The position numbers and the translations under genes were made by a program. The notes under the pieces were generated by a model. It worked only from the letters and a program-made list of their open reading frames with translations. It ran no database searches and had not been told where the DNA came from. Shown piece by piece: positions 1 through 7,495 of a stretch of 51,323 nt of DNA; position 1 is the first letter of the stretch, and each line of letters starts with the position of its first letter. Origin of the DNA: Glycomyces luteolus (GTDB lineage: Bacteria; Actinomycetota; Actinomycetes; Mycobacteriales; Micromonosporaceae); assembly GCF_027622875.1 (NCBI RefSeq), contig NZ_JAPZVP010000006.1, positions 63,200-114,522 on the forward strand, written 5' to 3'.

Positions 1-82
1 GCGGGGGGGCCCCGGCCCCCCCCCCCCCCCCCCGGCGCCCCCCCCCCCGGGGGGGGGCGCCCCCCCCCCCCCCCCCCCCCCC
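1..82. other. low-complexity G/C run at the window edge
   Basis: Almost pure runs of C with a few G. It encodes nothing and looks like a low-quality contig end rather than biology. The first ordinary sequence starts near position 83. Confidence 0.85.
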
Positions 83-92
83 TTCCCTGCCG

Positions 93-194
93 TCGCGGTA
101 CTTGCGCGAGGACGAGCGGATCGCCATCGCCGACCTGCGGCGTGAGGGCGCCGCGATCCGCGCCATCGCCCAGGAACTGGGGCGGTCCCCCTCG
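93..194 (+). pseudogene. fragment of an IS30-family transposase
   Basis: The frame starting at 93 reads SRYLREDERIAIADLRREG, then a helix-turn-helix ending in IAQELGRSPS. This is the N-terminal DNA-binding part of IS30-type transposases, which normally continues into SRELRRN. Here the reading breaks at about 191-195 (CTCGAG) and the DNA becomes the 3' part of a minus-strand cargo gene. No start codon, terminal inverted repeat or catalytic DDE region is present. It is either the edge of an insertion element cutting into the cargo gene or a chimeric join at a poor contig end. Confidence 0.6.
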
Positions 195-1011
195 AGGAAC
201 CGAAGTAGACCCAGCCGTCCAGTACGGCGATGCCGGTGATGCTCGCCGCTCCGTGGCCCGAGCCGTCGTAGCGGATCCAGCCGAAGCCGGCCGGCGGTCG
301 TTTGGGCTTGCGCTGCTGCCGGGAGCGGAGGTCTTTGGCCGCGCGTTTGAGGGCGGCTTCGAGGCTGGCTCCGGCTTGCGAGGCGGCAATGAGCCCTTGC
401 CCGAGGTCGGGGTAGGGGCGGGCCTGATAGACCCCCGGCTCCTGTTCCCAGATTCCGATGGCCGCCTGGAATCCGTTGCGCAGACACAACGCCAGCGCGT
501 CTTGCAATGCGCTAGTGACCTGCTCGTGCCGGTCACCGATGACGGCGTCGAGGAGGCCCACCATGGCCGCGGCGACCGCATTCTCCTCGTTGCCCGAGTT
601 CTCAACGTGGATGGTCGACTCGATGGGGCCTTCCGGATGGGCGGTGGTGGCGTGGGTCGTGCCGTCGGTGAAGACGGCGTCGACCATGATTCGGCGCTCC
701 TCGTCCCGCACTGTGATCGCCAGTCCTACGAGATCGGCGACGTCCACCGTGACCGCCCCGGTACGGATCCGGTCGATGAGCTGCGCAAAGTCGGCTTCGA
801 TATCGCCGCTCTCGGATTCGGCAAGGGCCTCAAGTACTTCGCCGAGGAAGCGGACTTCGAGGTGGCCCTCGTCTGTTCCCGGCTTGCGGTGCAGGTAGAG
901 CCCGCGGATCTGGTCATAGTCGGCCTCGCGGACGAGCGCTGCGAGCTCCGTCCACGTCGAAGCCAGTGATTCATGGAAGGGGGGTTGGGGCTGATGCTGG
1001 TAGCGCATCAT
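190..1011 (-). CDS. cargo protein of unknown family, 3' end cut off (paralogue of the 5552-6514 gene)
   Basis: The frame is open from ATG at 1011 (AAGGAGT ribosome site just upstream) to the junction with the IS30 fragment, about 273 residues, without a stop. It begins MMRYQHQPQPPFHESLAST. I do not recognise a family. It is clearly related to the product of 5552-6514: both contain a GLAITVR/GVAISMR block leading to DGTTHATTA/DGTVHWCTA, then an AAIGIWEQ/AAFGIWQQ block and a Gly-rich C-terminal strand region. No signal peptide or membrane helix is seen. The true C-terminus is missing because of the insertion or contig end. It lies last in the leftward cargo cluster of the element. Confidence 0.6.
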
Positions 1012-1134
1012 CGGAACTCCTTGATGTCGGGCTGCTGCAGGTAGGAAGCAGCCATTATGGAAATAAAGGCGTTGAAACTGCTGGAAACCTGCCGCAATTC
1101 GCCTGTCCGGCTTCGCGTCGGAGCGGAAAGCGAG

Positions 1135-1164
1135 CCGGTGCCGGGCCAGTTGGCCCGGCACCGG
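1135..1164 (-). terminator. perfect 14-bp hairpin after the 1174-2274 gene
   Basis: Arms 1135-1148 and 1151-1164 are exact reverse complements (CCGGTGCCGGGCCA). The tip is only two bases, so the real loop opens a few pairs. It begins 10 bases past the stop of the minus-strand gene and before the next ribosome site. The minus transcript continues CTCGCTTTCC, a weak T-tract, so termination is plausible but not certain. Confidence 0.55.
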
Positions 1165-1173
1165 TTGCGGCGG

Positions 1174-2274
1174 TCAGACGTGGCAGTCGATGGCCACGAC
1201 CAGGACGGCTGGGTCGAGCTGGTCGAGGTACTGGTTGACTTGGACCTGGTAGGCGTCTCGCTCACCTGGACCGTCGGTTGAGTGGCCGAACCAGCCCATC
1301 TCCCCGGGGGCGAGCCATTCCTTCTCGAGGGTGACCAGCGCGTAGCCGGGGACGGCGGCGCTGCGGGCCGCAGAGGCGTACTCGTCATCACCTGCGAGGA
1401 ACTCCTCGATCGGGCACGGGTCGAACCAGCCGGTCAGCCCGGATTCGTTCGCCGCCGCGATCGCCGGTTGGCCGTTGTACTCGGTGCGAGCTTCGTCGAT
1501 GGTGGCGACGCCGACGTGGACGAGACCCGCGAAGTGGGCCCAGCCCTTGGCGGGCGGGCAGGCAGCCTGGATGGCCGCCCACCGCTGGTAGCGTTTCCGG
1601 GCGGCTTCCTCGCCTCGATCGCGCATCACGGCGAGGTCGAGCCCGCCGATCGGTCCCCCGTCACAGCGCAGCAACCCGTCGCCGATAGCGGTGCCCTCTT
1701 CCTTGTGGTCAGACCGCCCCCAGATCAGGCCGGCTGCGGGACCGCGGGCGATGAAGTAGCCGGACCAGCGTCCGCCGATCACCCACCAGTCCCACCGGCC
1801 CTCGGGATTCGCGGTCGAGTATTGAAAGGCCGTGCCGGTCTCGGCGTCGTAGAAGAGGGCTCCTTTCCCGGCGAGGTCGAGTTCGGAGGTCCCGTCGTAG
1901 GGATGGAAGCGGTCGTTGTAGACCCGGACGACCTGCTCCCAGTTCGGGCGGGAACCGAGTTCGGCGGCCCAGGCGGCGTCTCTGGCGGTGTCGCTCTGCG
2001 CGGGGTCCGTCTTCGGGTCGTGTGCGGTGATCGCGAGCGCGTCGAGCGGATTCTGTGTGCGGATGCGCTCGGCCCTGCCTTGGTGATGGCGTTCCGCGGC
2101 GGCTCGGACGTGCTGGACCCACCAGAACGATTCGGGCCCGCCGTCGATGAAGGCGCGGTATTCGGGGACCGCGCGGTTTTCGTTCCACCGCTCGAGGACT
2201 TCGCTGAGCTGAAATTCGAGATCGGGTAGGTCGGTGTCTGCGGGAAGGCAGACGAGGACGGGGAAGTGCGTCAC
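1174..2274 (-). CDS. hypothetical cargo protein, 366 aa
   Basis: A soluble protein of unrecognised family. It starts with GTG at 2274, preceded by GAGAGGGGG, and that start overlaps the stop of a 28-codon ORF (GTGA), which suggests translational coupling. The middle reads GRWDWWVIGGRWSGYF, a Trp/Gly-rich block I associate with uncharacterised proteins of actinophages and actinobacterial mobile elements. There is no P-loop, zinc site, signal peptide or membrane helix. The C-terminal end (residues about 300-366) is acidic and hydrophobic. Function unknown. Confidence 0.75.
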   Translation of the reverse strand: MTHFPVLVCLPADTDLPDLEFQLSEVLERWNENRAVPEYRAFIDGGPESFWWVQHVRAAAERHHQGRAERIRTQNPLDALAITAHDPKTDPAQSDTARDAAWAAELGSRPNWEQVVRVYNDRFHPYDGTSELDLAGKGALFYDAETGTAFQYSTANPEGRWDWWVIGGRWSGYFIARGPAAGLIWGRSDHKEEGTAIGDGLLRCDGGPIGGLDLAVMRDRGEEAARKRYQRWAAIQAACPPAKGWAHFAGLVHVGVATIDEARTEYNGQPAIAAANESGLTGWFDPCPIEEFLAGDDEYASAARSAAVPGYALVTLEKEWLAPGEMGWFGHSTDGPGERDAYQVQVNQYLDQLDPAVLVVAIDCHV

Positions 2275-2357
2275 CGCTGCCCCCTCTCAAGGACGGCGTT
2301 CATGCCGCCGCGAGTGGGCGTGATGGCCCGGTAGGGCCGGTAGGATTCGGTGTTCAC
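2271..2357 (-). CDS. 28-aa leader ORF coupled to the next gene
   Basis: GTG at 2357 follows AAGGAAGGATCCAG, the same type of ribosome site used by the neighbouring cargo genes. The peptide begins VNTESYRPYRAITPTRGG and is basic. Its TGA (2273-2271) overlaps the GTG start (2274-2272) of the 366-aa gene, a coupling arrangement. It may be a true small protein or a leader that lets ribosomes reach the downstream start. The well-placed ribosome site supports translation; the function is unknown. Confidence 0.45.
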   Translation of the reverse strand: MNTESYRPYRAITPTRGGMNAVLERGQR

Positions 2358-2391
2358 CTGGATCCTTCCTTTCTTGGGTTGGCCTGGTGGC

Positions 2392-2432
2392 GGCGCGGCC
2401 GGTGTGAAGTGGAATTCGGTTCCGGCCGCGCC
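2392..2432 (-). terminator. 11-bp hairpin after the vWA gene
   Basis: Arms 2392-2402 (GGCGCGGCCGG) and 2422-2432 are exact reverse complements around a 19-base loop. It starts about 33 bases past the stop of the vWA gene (2465) and sits before the ribosome site of the 28-aa ORF. There is no T-tract on the minus strand, so it may act as an RNA stabiliser or attenuator rather than a terminator. Confidence 0.45.
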
Positions 2433-2464
2433 TTTGTTCATGGAATGCGTTGCAGCCCAGACGG

Positions 2465-4174
2465 TCAGGGCGTCTGTGCGGCTGCGTGGAGCGCGTCGGT
2501 CACGGCGTCGGCGATGACGTCGATAGCCTCGGCGGGCTGGTCGATGCCGACGAACTCGGCGTCGGCGAGGTGGGTGCTGCGGTCGGGCCCGAGCTGGAGG
2601 ATCGCGCACCCAGATTCGGTCAGCGTCTTGCACTGGGCCGCAACGAGTTTCACCTGGTCCTGAGCGAGGTCGCCGTCGGTGATAAGGACCAGAAAGCGGG
2701 CGTTCCCGTCCTCGCTGTCGAGGTCGAGCGACTCGATCAGTGCGGCGATGGCGACGTCGGCGTGGTCCGTGGCGTACTCGAGGACCGGCAGCGGAACTTG
2801 CTGCGGGACTTCTCCGACGGCGAGCATTGCTCGGGCTCGCTCCCCGAAGGTGGTCGCGGCTGCCGATCCGCCCGAGGCGTCGGTGGCGTGGGCGAAGATC
2901 CACGCGCAGGCCCCGGCCGGGTCGAACCAGTCGCCCATGGAACCGGAGACGTCGACGGCGATGCCGACCCTCGCCTGCGGGTCAGGCGGGGTCTGCTTCG
3001 TCCGCTGCTGCCAGGGCTGGGCGGTGACCAAGGCCCCGGATGTCTGCTGGGCCTTGGCATTGAGTGCCCCGCGCATGCGCAGACGACCCGGCGGGACCTG
3101 CGAGGGCGTCTTGGTGTGGGTGCGCGGCCGCTGCGCGGCCTTGCGGATCGTCGCGGCCAGCTGTCGGGCAGCGGCCCTCTCGTCGTCGGTGGCGTCCCGC
3201 GAGGCCCTCGGGGAGGTGAACTTGTCCCAGAGCTTGCGGCCGGCCTCGGCCGTTGAGGAACCACCGGGAACGCCGCCGCTGCCGCTGATGTCCCATCCCG
3301 CCGAGGCGTCCGGATCGGCGGCTGTGGGCGTGTCGGCGGCGGCGTCGGCGAGGGCTTCGGCAGCTGCCTCGGTGGCCTGGTCGAGCGTTCCGGCCGCGGC
3401 CGCTGCAGCAGCGACCTCTTTGGCCTGCTGGGAGATCAGCAGCCGGCACCAAGCCACGGCCAGGTCCCGCATCCGGTCGCCGTCGTGATTGGCGGTGGCG
3501 ATGGCGTCACGCCAGATCGTTTCGAGCTTGCCGAGCAGGTCCGCGCCGCAGACCGCGGTGATCGCCGTGCGGGCTGCGCCGATACCGGCATCGGTCGCGT
3601 CCAGGACGCCGGCGTCGACCCGGCCGAGGCACCGGCACGCGGCGTCGGCGGCGTACCACAGGCCCAGGAGCGGGTACAGCGCTGCGCTGACACCACCCGA
3701 TCCGGTTCCGAGGTCGAGGTCGGCTGATGCCGATCGCAGCCACTGCCGGTCGCCGGGCCGGTACTTGAGGTGGGCGGCTTCGATACGGACCTCTTCGAGG
3801 AGCATCGCGGCCCGACCGACCAAGGCCGGCCAGGATTCGTCCACAATCCACCGGGTGTTGCGGACGTGGGCTGCTTCGTGGGCGAGGACCCCGATCGCGG
3901 TCGGGTACCAGAAGTGATCAAACGTGTCGGTGACGTCGATGTCGGCCGGGTCCATGCCCGGGAAGCACCGGTCAGCGTCGAGTTCGACGATGCCCAGGTC
4001 CCTCAGGAAGCATCCGGGGGCGCCGTGGGCGGCTCCCGGAGAGGCGGTCACGGTGATCCGGGCGCCGCCGGTCATGGTCGCCAGCAGGGCGGTCAGGCCC
4101 TGCGAGACGTCCTGCCAGTCCGGGTGGCACGGCGTCGGCACGGTCTTGGTGCGGTTGTGCGGTGACGGTTTCAT
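2465..4174 (-). CDS. vWA protein with an HEAAH metallopeptidase-like N-terminus, partner of the MoxR ATPase
   Basis: This 569-aa protein carries HEAAH at residues 99-103, a zinc-peptidase type motif, in its N-terminal half. A C-terminal von Willebrand A domain has a MIDAS DVSGS at 408-412 and a TDGD strand end near 499. An Ala-rich helical linker lies between. Its start overlaps the stop of the MoxR-like ATPase gene (4171-4174), so the two are co-translated. MoxR ATPases generally work with vWA proteins as chaperone-like pairs, and such pairs are also reported inside bacterial conflict systems. Which substrate this pair acts on is not visible. The arrangement resembles CobS/CobT or NorQ/NorD type pairs but is encoded in a mobile element. 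Confidence 0.8.
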   Translation of the reverse strand: MKPSPHNRTKTVPTPCHPDWQDVSQGLTALLATMTGGARITVTASPGAAHGAPGCFLRDLGIVELDADRCFPGMDPADIDVTDTFDHFWYPTAIGVLAHEAAHVRNTRWIVDESWPALVGRAAMLLEEVRIEAAHLKYRPGDRQWLRSASADLDLGTGSGGVSAALYPLLGLWYAADAACRCLGRVDAGVLDATDAGIGAARTAITAVCGADLLGKLETIWRDAIATANHDGDRMRDLAVAWCRLLISQQAKEVAAAAAAAGTLDQATEAAAEALADAAADTPTAADPDASAGWDISGSGGVPGGSSTAEAGRKLWDKFTSPRASRDATDDERAAARQLAATIRKAAQRPRTHTKTPSQVPPGRLRMRGALNAKAQQTSGALVTAQPWQQRTKQTPPDPQARVGIAVDVSGSMGDWFDPAGACAWIFAHATDASGGSAAATTFGERARAMLAVGEVPQQVPLPVLEYATDHADVAIAALIESLDLDSEDGNARFLVLITDGDLAQDQVKLVAAQCKTLTESGCAILQLGPDRSTHLADAEFVGIDQPAEAIDVIADAVTDALHAAAQTP

Positions 4175-5361
4175 GTGGTCGGTCCTCCTTGCGGTTGGGT
4201 TTGCGGATTCGGCTGCGCGGGAGCGGTCTGCGCGGCGCTCGGTGCGGCTGGGCTGGGCTGCGGGGCCCTTACGGTCTTGATCTGCGCGCCCAGGCGCAGC
4301 GGGGTGCGCTGGCCGCCGCCGGCTTCCTTGTTGATGACCTGGGCGACCAGCGCCCGGTCGTCCTCGGGTGCGGTGGACAGCAGGTTCATGAGCGCGAAGT
4401 CGCGCCCCATGGCTGCCTCGGTGTCGCGGAAGGCGATGAGCTCCCGCATCTGGGGAGCCCGCGAGAGCTTCCCTTCGCCCCGCTTCTTGTTCAGCGCCTT
4501 CGCGATGCGGACGGCCGCCGTCGGCACCCCGAGCTGCTTCGCCAGGTCGTAGTCGGTTTCGACCTCGACGTGGACGCTGAACCTGCTAGCGAGCGCTTCG
4601 GTCAGGACTGCGCCGTGGACGCCGGGGTTGTGCCCTGCCAGCACATAGAAGCCGGGGGCGGCCTTGACGACCTCGGCTTTGTGGGCCTTGATGGTGATCT
4701 CGCCGCGGCCGTCCATAGCCGGATACAGCGTGGCGAGCACCGGCGGGGGGATGAGCGTGGCGTCGTCGATGAACAGGGCCCGGCCCTCGCGCATCGCGAC
4801 CACCATGGGCCCGTATACGAACACGAAGTTCCCGCCCGGCTCCTGGGTGTACTCGCCGACGAAGTCTGACACGCAGGTGTCGCCGTCGCCGGCGATGGTG
4901 ACCAGGTCCGGGTGCGCGGCCTCGGCCAGCGCGGTCTTGCCAGTTCCGGGTGGGCCCTGCAGCAGCACTGGGGCGCCAACCTCCCGGAGTTTGCGCAGGA
5001 CCTCGACGTCGGGCTCCCCGTTGAGCTCCCGAGGGTGGTAGAGGCTCCCGCTCGGCCGCTGGACCGGTGCGACCCGCGTCATGGCCGGGGCCGGAGTCGG
5101 GGCGGTTGAGGGCGCCGGTGTGGCCTGAACCGCCGCAGAGGTGGTTCCGGCGAGTGCGAACTCCTGCGGTGAAGTGGGCAGCATTTGCACCTTGCCCTCG
5201 TCACACAGGTCCCGCAGGACGTGCCGCACGGCGCCTTCGGAAGTCTTGCTGATGGCGGTGACCTGCTCGTGGACGGCTTTTGCCGTCATAGGTTGAGCGT
5301 TCTGGGTGAGAACGTCCAGGATGTCCTGGGGCAGTTTTCCTGACGGTCTAATTGGAGACAT
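4171..5361 (-). CDS. MoxR/CobS-type AAA+ ATPase with an N-terminal winged helix
   Basis: This 396-aa protein starts at ATG 5361, chosen because GAAAGGT stands at the right distance. An open frame continues to 5451 but has no ribosome site. Residues about 10-70 look like a winged helix (LPQDILDVLTQ, then AVRHVLRDL). A Pro/Ala-rich linker follows. The AAA+ core has Walker A GPPGTGKT at 136-143, Walker B LFIDDAT near 197 and a sensor-like AGHNPG segment. This is the MoxR class that remodels protein complexes with a vWA partner, here encoded directly downstream with a 4-base overlap. The winged helix suggests contact with DNA or a nucleoprotein. Confidence 0.85.
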   Translation of the reverse strand: MSPIRPSGKLPQDILDVLTQNAQPMTAKAVHEQVTAISKTSEGAVRHVLRDLCDEGKVQMLPTSPQEFALAGTTSAAVQATPAPSTAPTPAPAMTRVAPVQRPSGSLYHPRELNGEPDVEVLRKLREVGAPVLLQGPPGTGKTALAEAAHPDLVTIAGDGDTCVSDFVGEYTQEPGGNFVFVYGPMVVAMREGRALFIDDATLIPPPVLATLYPAMDGRGEITIKAHKAEVVKAAPGFYVLAGHNPGVHGAVLTEALASRFSVHVEVETDYDLAKQLGVPTAAVRIAKALNKKRGEGKLSRAPQMRELIAFRDTEAAMGRDFALMNLLSTAPEDDRALVAQVINKEAGGGQRTPLRLGAQIKTVRAPQPSPAAPSAAQTAPAQPNPQTQPQGGPTT

Positions 5362-5436
5362 GCCGCTACCTTTCTTTTGCGTGGCATGGAAATGGGGAGA
5401 GAGCGAACCCGCTTTGGTTTGCGGGAACGCGAATGA

Positions 5437-5462
5437 GGCCCGAGGCGGCATCGCCTCGGGCC
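5437..5462 (-). terminator. perfect 11-bp hairpin between cargo genes
   Basis: Arms 5437-5447 (GGCCCGAGGCG) and 5452-5462 with a 4-base loop, about 90 bases past the stop of the 5552-6514 gene and before the MoxR ribosome site. The minus transcript continues TCATTCG, a poor T-tract. It could be a weak terminator or a processing/stability hairpin. Confidence 0.5.
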
Positions 5463-5551
5463 ATCGGGAAGAAGACTCAGAAGATCGGGCCCGGTCAGGG
5501 TGCGATCCACGCTGGAGTCTCGTTGGTGGCGTTGGCGACGGCTCGCGGGGT

Positions 5552-6514
5552 TCAGGCCGAGAGGCTCGTCAGCGCCCTGGTCAGTGCACGGAGCGCGTTG
5601 ACGAACGGCCGATTGCTTGGCGCCAGTTCGTGCCAGGGGCAGGTCTCTTCGACCGGCTCGGACTCCTCAAGCGGCCAAGCGACCAGGTGCAGCCGCGTGC
5701 CGACGACCGCGTTGGCGACGATCATGGGCGCGGGCCCGGTCCGGTCGATGTTGACCAGTCCGCTGCCCACGAAGCCGTTCGCGTTCTGCCCCCCTGGTGC
5801 CGTTGCGAGCTCAGCGGCCGCGCGTTCCGTGGCTGAGTCGATATCACCCGTCGCCGCCAAGTGGCGGTCGAGGACATCCGTGGCCTGCTGCAGAGTCGTG
5901 GCCGAGAAGTCGCCCCCCTGCTGCCAGATACCGAAGGCGGCGTGGCCGTCTCCGGCACCGTCGCCGCCGCGTATGGACCCGATCATGGCGGCGACTGCGG
6001 CGCGGCAGGCCCGGTCCGACTCACGGACTGCGGCATCGAGCACCGCGTCGAGGCCGGCAACGACATGGTCGCTGCTCAGCAGCGCGGTGCCGTCAGGGAT
6101 TCGAGCGAAGGCTGGCGGGAGCTGGCCCTTGGCGGTGCACCAGTGGACGGTGCCGTCGACCCCGACGGCGACCAGGCGGACACACCGTTCGCCTCCGTCG
6201 CTGAAACGCATCGAGATCGCAACCCCCCAGAGGAACTCGGTCTCCAGCAGGTCCTCACCCGATCGCATCCGTCGCCCGGCTCGGCGGAGTGCCTGCCTGA
6301 ATGCGGCCCGACCGGTGTGGTGCTGGACTGCGGTGCGGTACTCCTGCTCCACGGCTACCCCGAGCGCATCGATTGGTGTGGCTTCCAGCGCATCGCCGTA
6401 GTGGTACAGCCCCATCACGGTGTCCCCGGGGGCCTGGACCAGGTCATTGAGGACGGCCGCGAGCGTGGCATCGAACGAGTTCTCGCCGTCGCCGTCGATG
6501 ATCACGATGGTCAT
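5552..6514 (-). CDS. hypothetical cargo protein, 320 aa, paralogue of the truncated 190-1011 gene
   Basis: ATG at 6514 is preceded by GGGAGG and overlaps the stop of the upstream gene (ATGA), so the frame open to 6850 is not used. The protein begins MTIVIIDGDGENSFDATLAA. It shares with the gene at 190-1011 the GVAISMR, DGTVHWCTA and AAFGIWQQ blocks and a C-terminal beta-rich stretch (GFVGSGLVNIDRTG). No known catalytic motif, signal peptide or membrane helix is seen. The duplicated family within one cargo cluster suggests sensor or immunity-type proteins that diversify, but that is inference. Confidence 0.7.
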   Translation of the reverse strand: MTIVIIDGDGENSFDATLAAVLNDLVQAPGDTVMGLYHYGDALEATPIDALGVAVEQEYRTAVQHHTGRAAFRQALRRAGRRMRSGEDLLETEFLWGVAISMRFSDGGERCVRLVAVGVDGTVHWCTAKGQLPPAFARIPDGTALLSSDHVVAGLDAVLDAAVRESDRACRAAVAAMIGSIRGGDGAGDGHAAFGIWQQGGDFSATTLQQATDVLDRHLAATGDIDSATERAAAELATAPGGQNANGFVGSGLVNIDRTGPAPMIVANAVVGTRLHLVAWPLEESEPVEETCPWHELAPSNRPFVNALRALTRALTSLSA

Positions 6515-7017
6515 CGCACACCTCCCGTGCTCACCGATGCCAGGAGCCGGGCGGTTGCTGCTCCGGTGCGAGCCCACCACCACTGGTTCGGCCACCACCT
6601 CCCGGCTGCGGAGGGTTCGACGACGGCCGCGAGCGGGCTGGGAACGTCCAGGCGCCACCCGAGCCGGTATTGGACGTCGGCATCTAGGGCCGCCACGGCG
6701 CGGTGGCTCCAGGATCCGGCGCCGCTCCAGGTCCACGGCACGCCGCGTTGCTGGACGACCGCGAGTCCGAGCAGGTCTTCGGACCAGGCTCCGTAGCAGT
6801 GGCGGGGCATCGTGTCCGCGACGCGTTCGATGGCTGTCGGCAGCGAGCACAAGCGGTGTTCGCTCCAGATTCGGTCGGCCAGTTTCGACACGGTGCCGAT
6901 CTGGAAGCCATCAGGGCGTTGCCGGAGCGTCAGCACGCCGAGTCGATAGTGGAACCGAGCTGGGCCGGCGTGGTCCAGGAGCGCCGTGAGCAATTGCTGG
7001 TGCAGATCGGCTTTCAT
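6511..7017 (-). CDS. hypothetical cargo protein, 168 aa
   Basis: It begins MKADLHQQLLTALLDHAG and is Trp-rich in the second half (a WW pair and WSGAGSW). Its start lies directly after the stop of the 158-aa gene and its stop overlaps the start of the 320-aa gene, so three genes form one translational unit. The layout (N-terminal helix with L..ALL, a central GLAVVQQ, then a strand with RAVAALDADV) resembles the C-terminal domain of its two downstream neighbours, so it may be a shortened, diverged paralogue. Function unknown. Confidence 0.65.
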   Translation of the reverse strand: MKADLHQQLLTALLDHAGPARFHYRLGVLTLRQRPDGFQIGTVSKLADRIWSEHRLCSLPTAIERVADTMPRHCYGAWSEDLLGLAVVQQRGVPWTWSGAGSWSHRAVAALDADVQYRLGWRLDVPSPLAAVVEPSAAGRWWPNQWWWARTGAATARLLASVSTGGVR

Positions 7018-7494
7018 CTAAGACACCGCCTTCGGGGCGAGGGCCGACAAGAGGGCGGCGAGCCCGGTCGTCGTCCCGGTTCCGGCATCGGCCTGGGCTT
7101 GGATGCGCCAGGTCGGGGCGGCGGCGCCGGCGGTCCAGCGGACGGTGTGCACCTTGGTGTCGACGACCAGGGTCGCGAAGGCGATCAGGTTTGCGTCTGG
7201 TCCCGGCACCGTGGACAACAGCCCGGTGCCGATGAGGCCGGGCACGCTGGCCGGGCGTACGGCGGAGTACTCGGTGGCGATCACCTTGATCGACGCGGCG
7301 AAGTTGTACCCGGCGCCCAGTCGGGCGGCGAGGCACGCGGTGGGACCGGCGAGCCAGTGCAAGGACAGGTCTCCCTGGTGGCGGAGGCCGATGATGCCGC
7401 TGTGCGGCAACGCGATGCACTCGGCGAGCGCATCCCGGAGCAGGCGGTTGACCGTGGAGTGCTGGGGGTCGTCGAGGTTGGCGGTCGTGTTCAC
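7018..7494 (-). CDS. hypothetical cargo protein, 158 aa, likely single-domain paralogue
   Basis: GTG at 7494 lies one base past the stop of the DUF4192 gene, so it is likely coupled to it. The protein contains LLRDALAECIALPHSGIIG, which parallels LQDALALCLRNGFQAAIG in the 190-1011 product, and later PGLIGTGLLSTVPGPD followed by a valine-rich strand like the C-terminal ends of the two larger paralogues. It therefore looks like that domain alone. No membrane helix or enzyme motif is seen; function unknown. Confidence 0.65.
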   Translation of the reverse strand: MNTTANLDDPQHSTVNRLLRDALAECIALPHSGIIGLRHQGDLSLHWLAGPTACLAARLGAGYNFAASIKVIATEYSAVRPASVPGLIGTGLLSTVPGPDANLIAFATLVVDTKVHTVRWTAGAAAPTWRIQAQADAGTGTTTGLAALLSALAPKAVS

Positions 7495-7495
7495 G

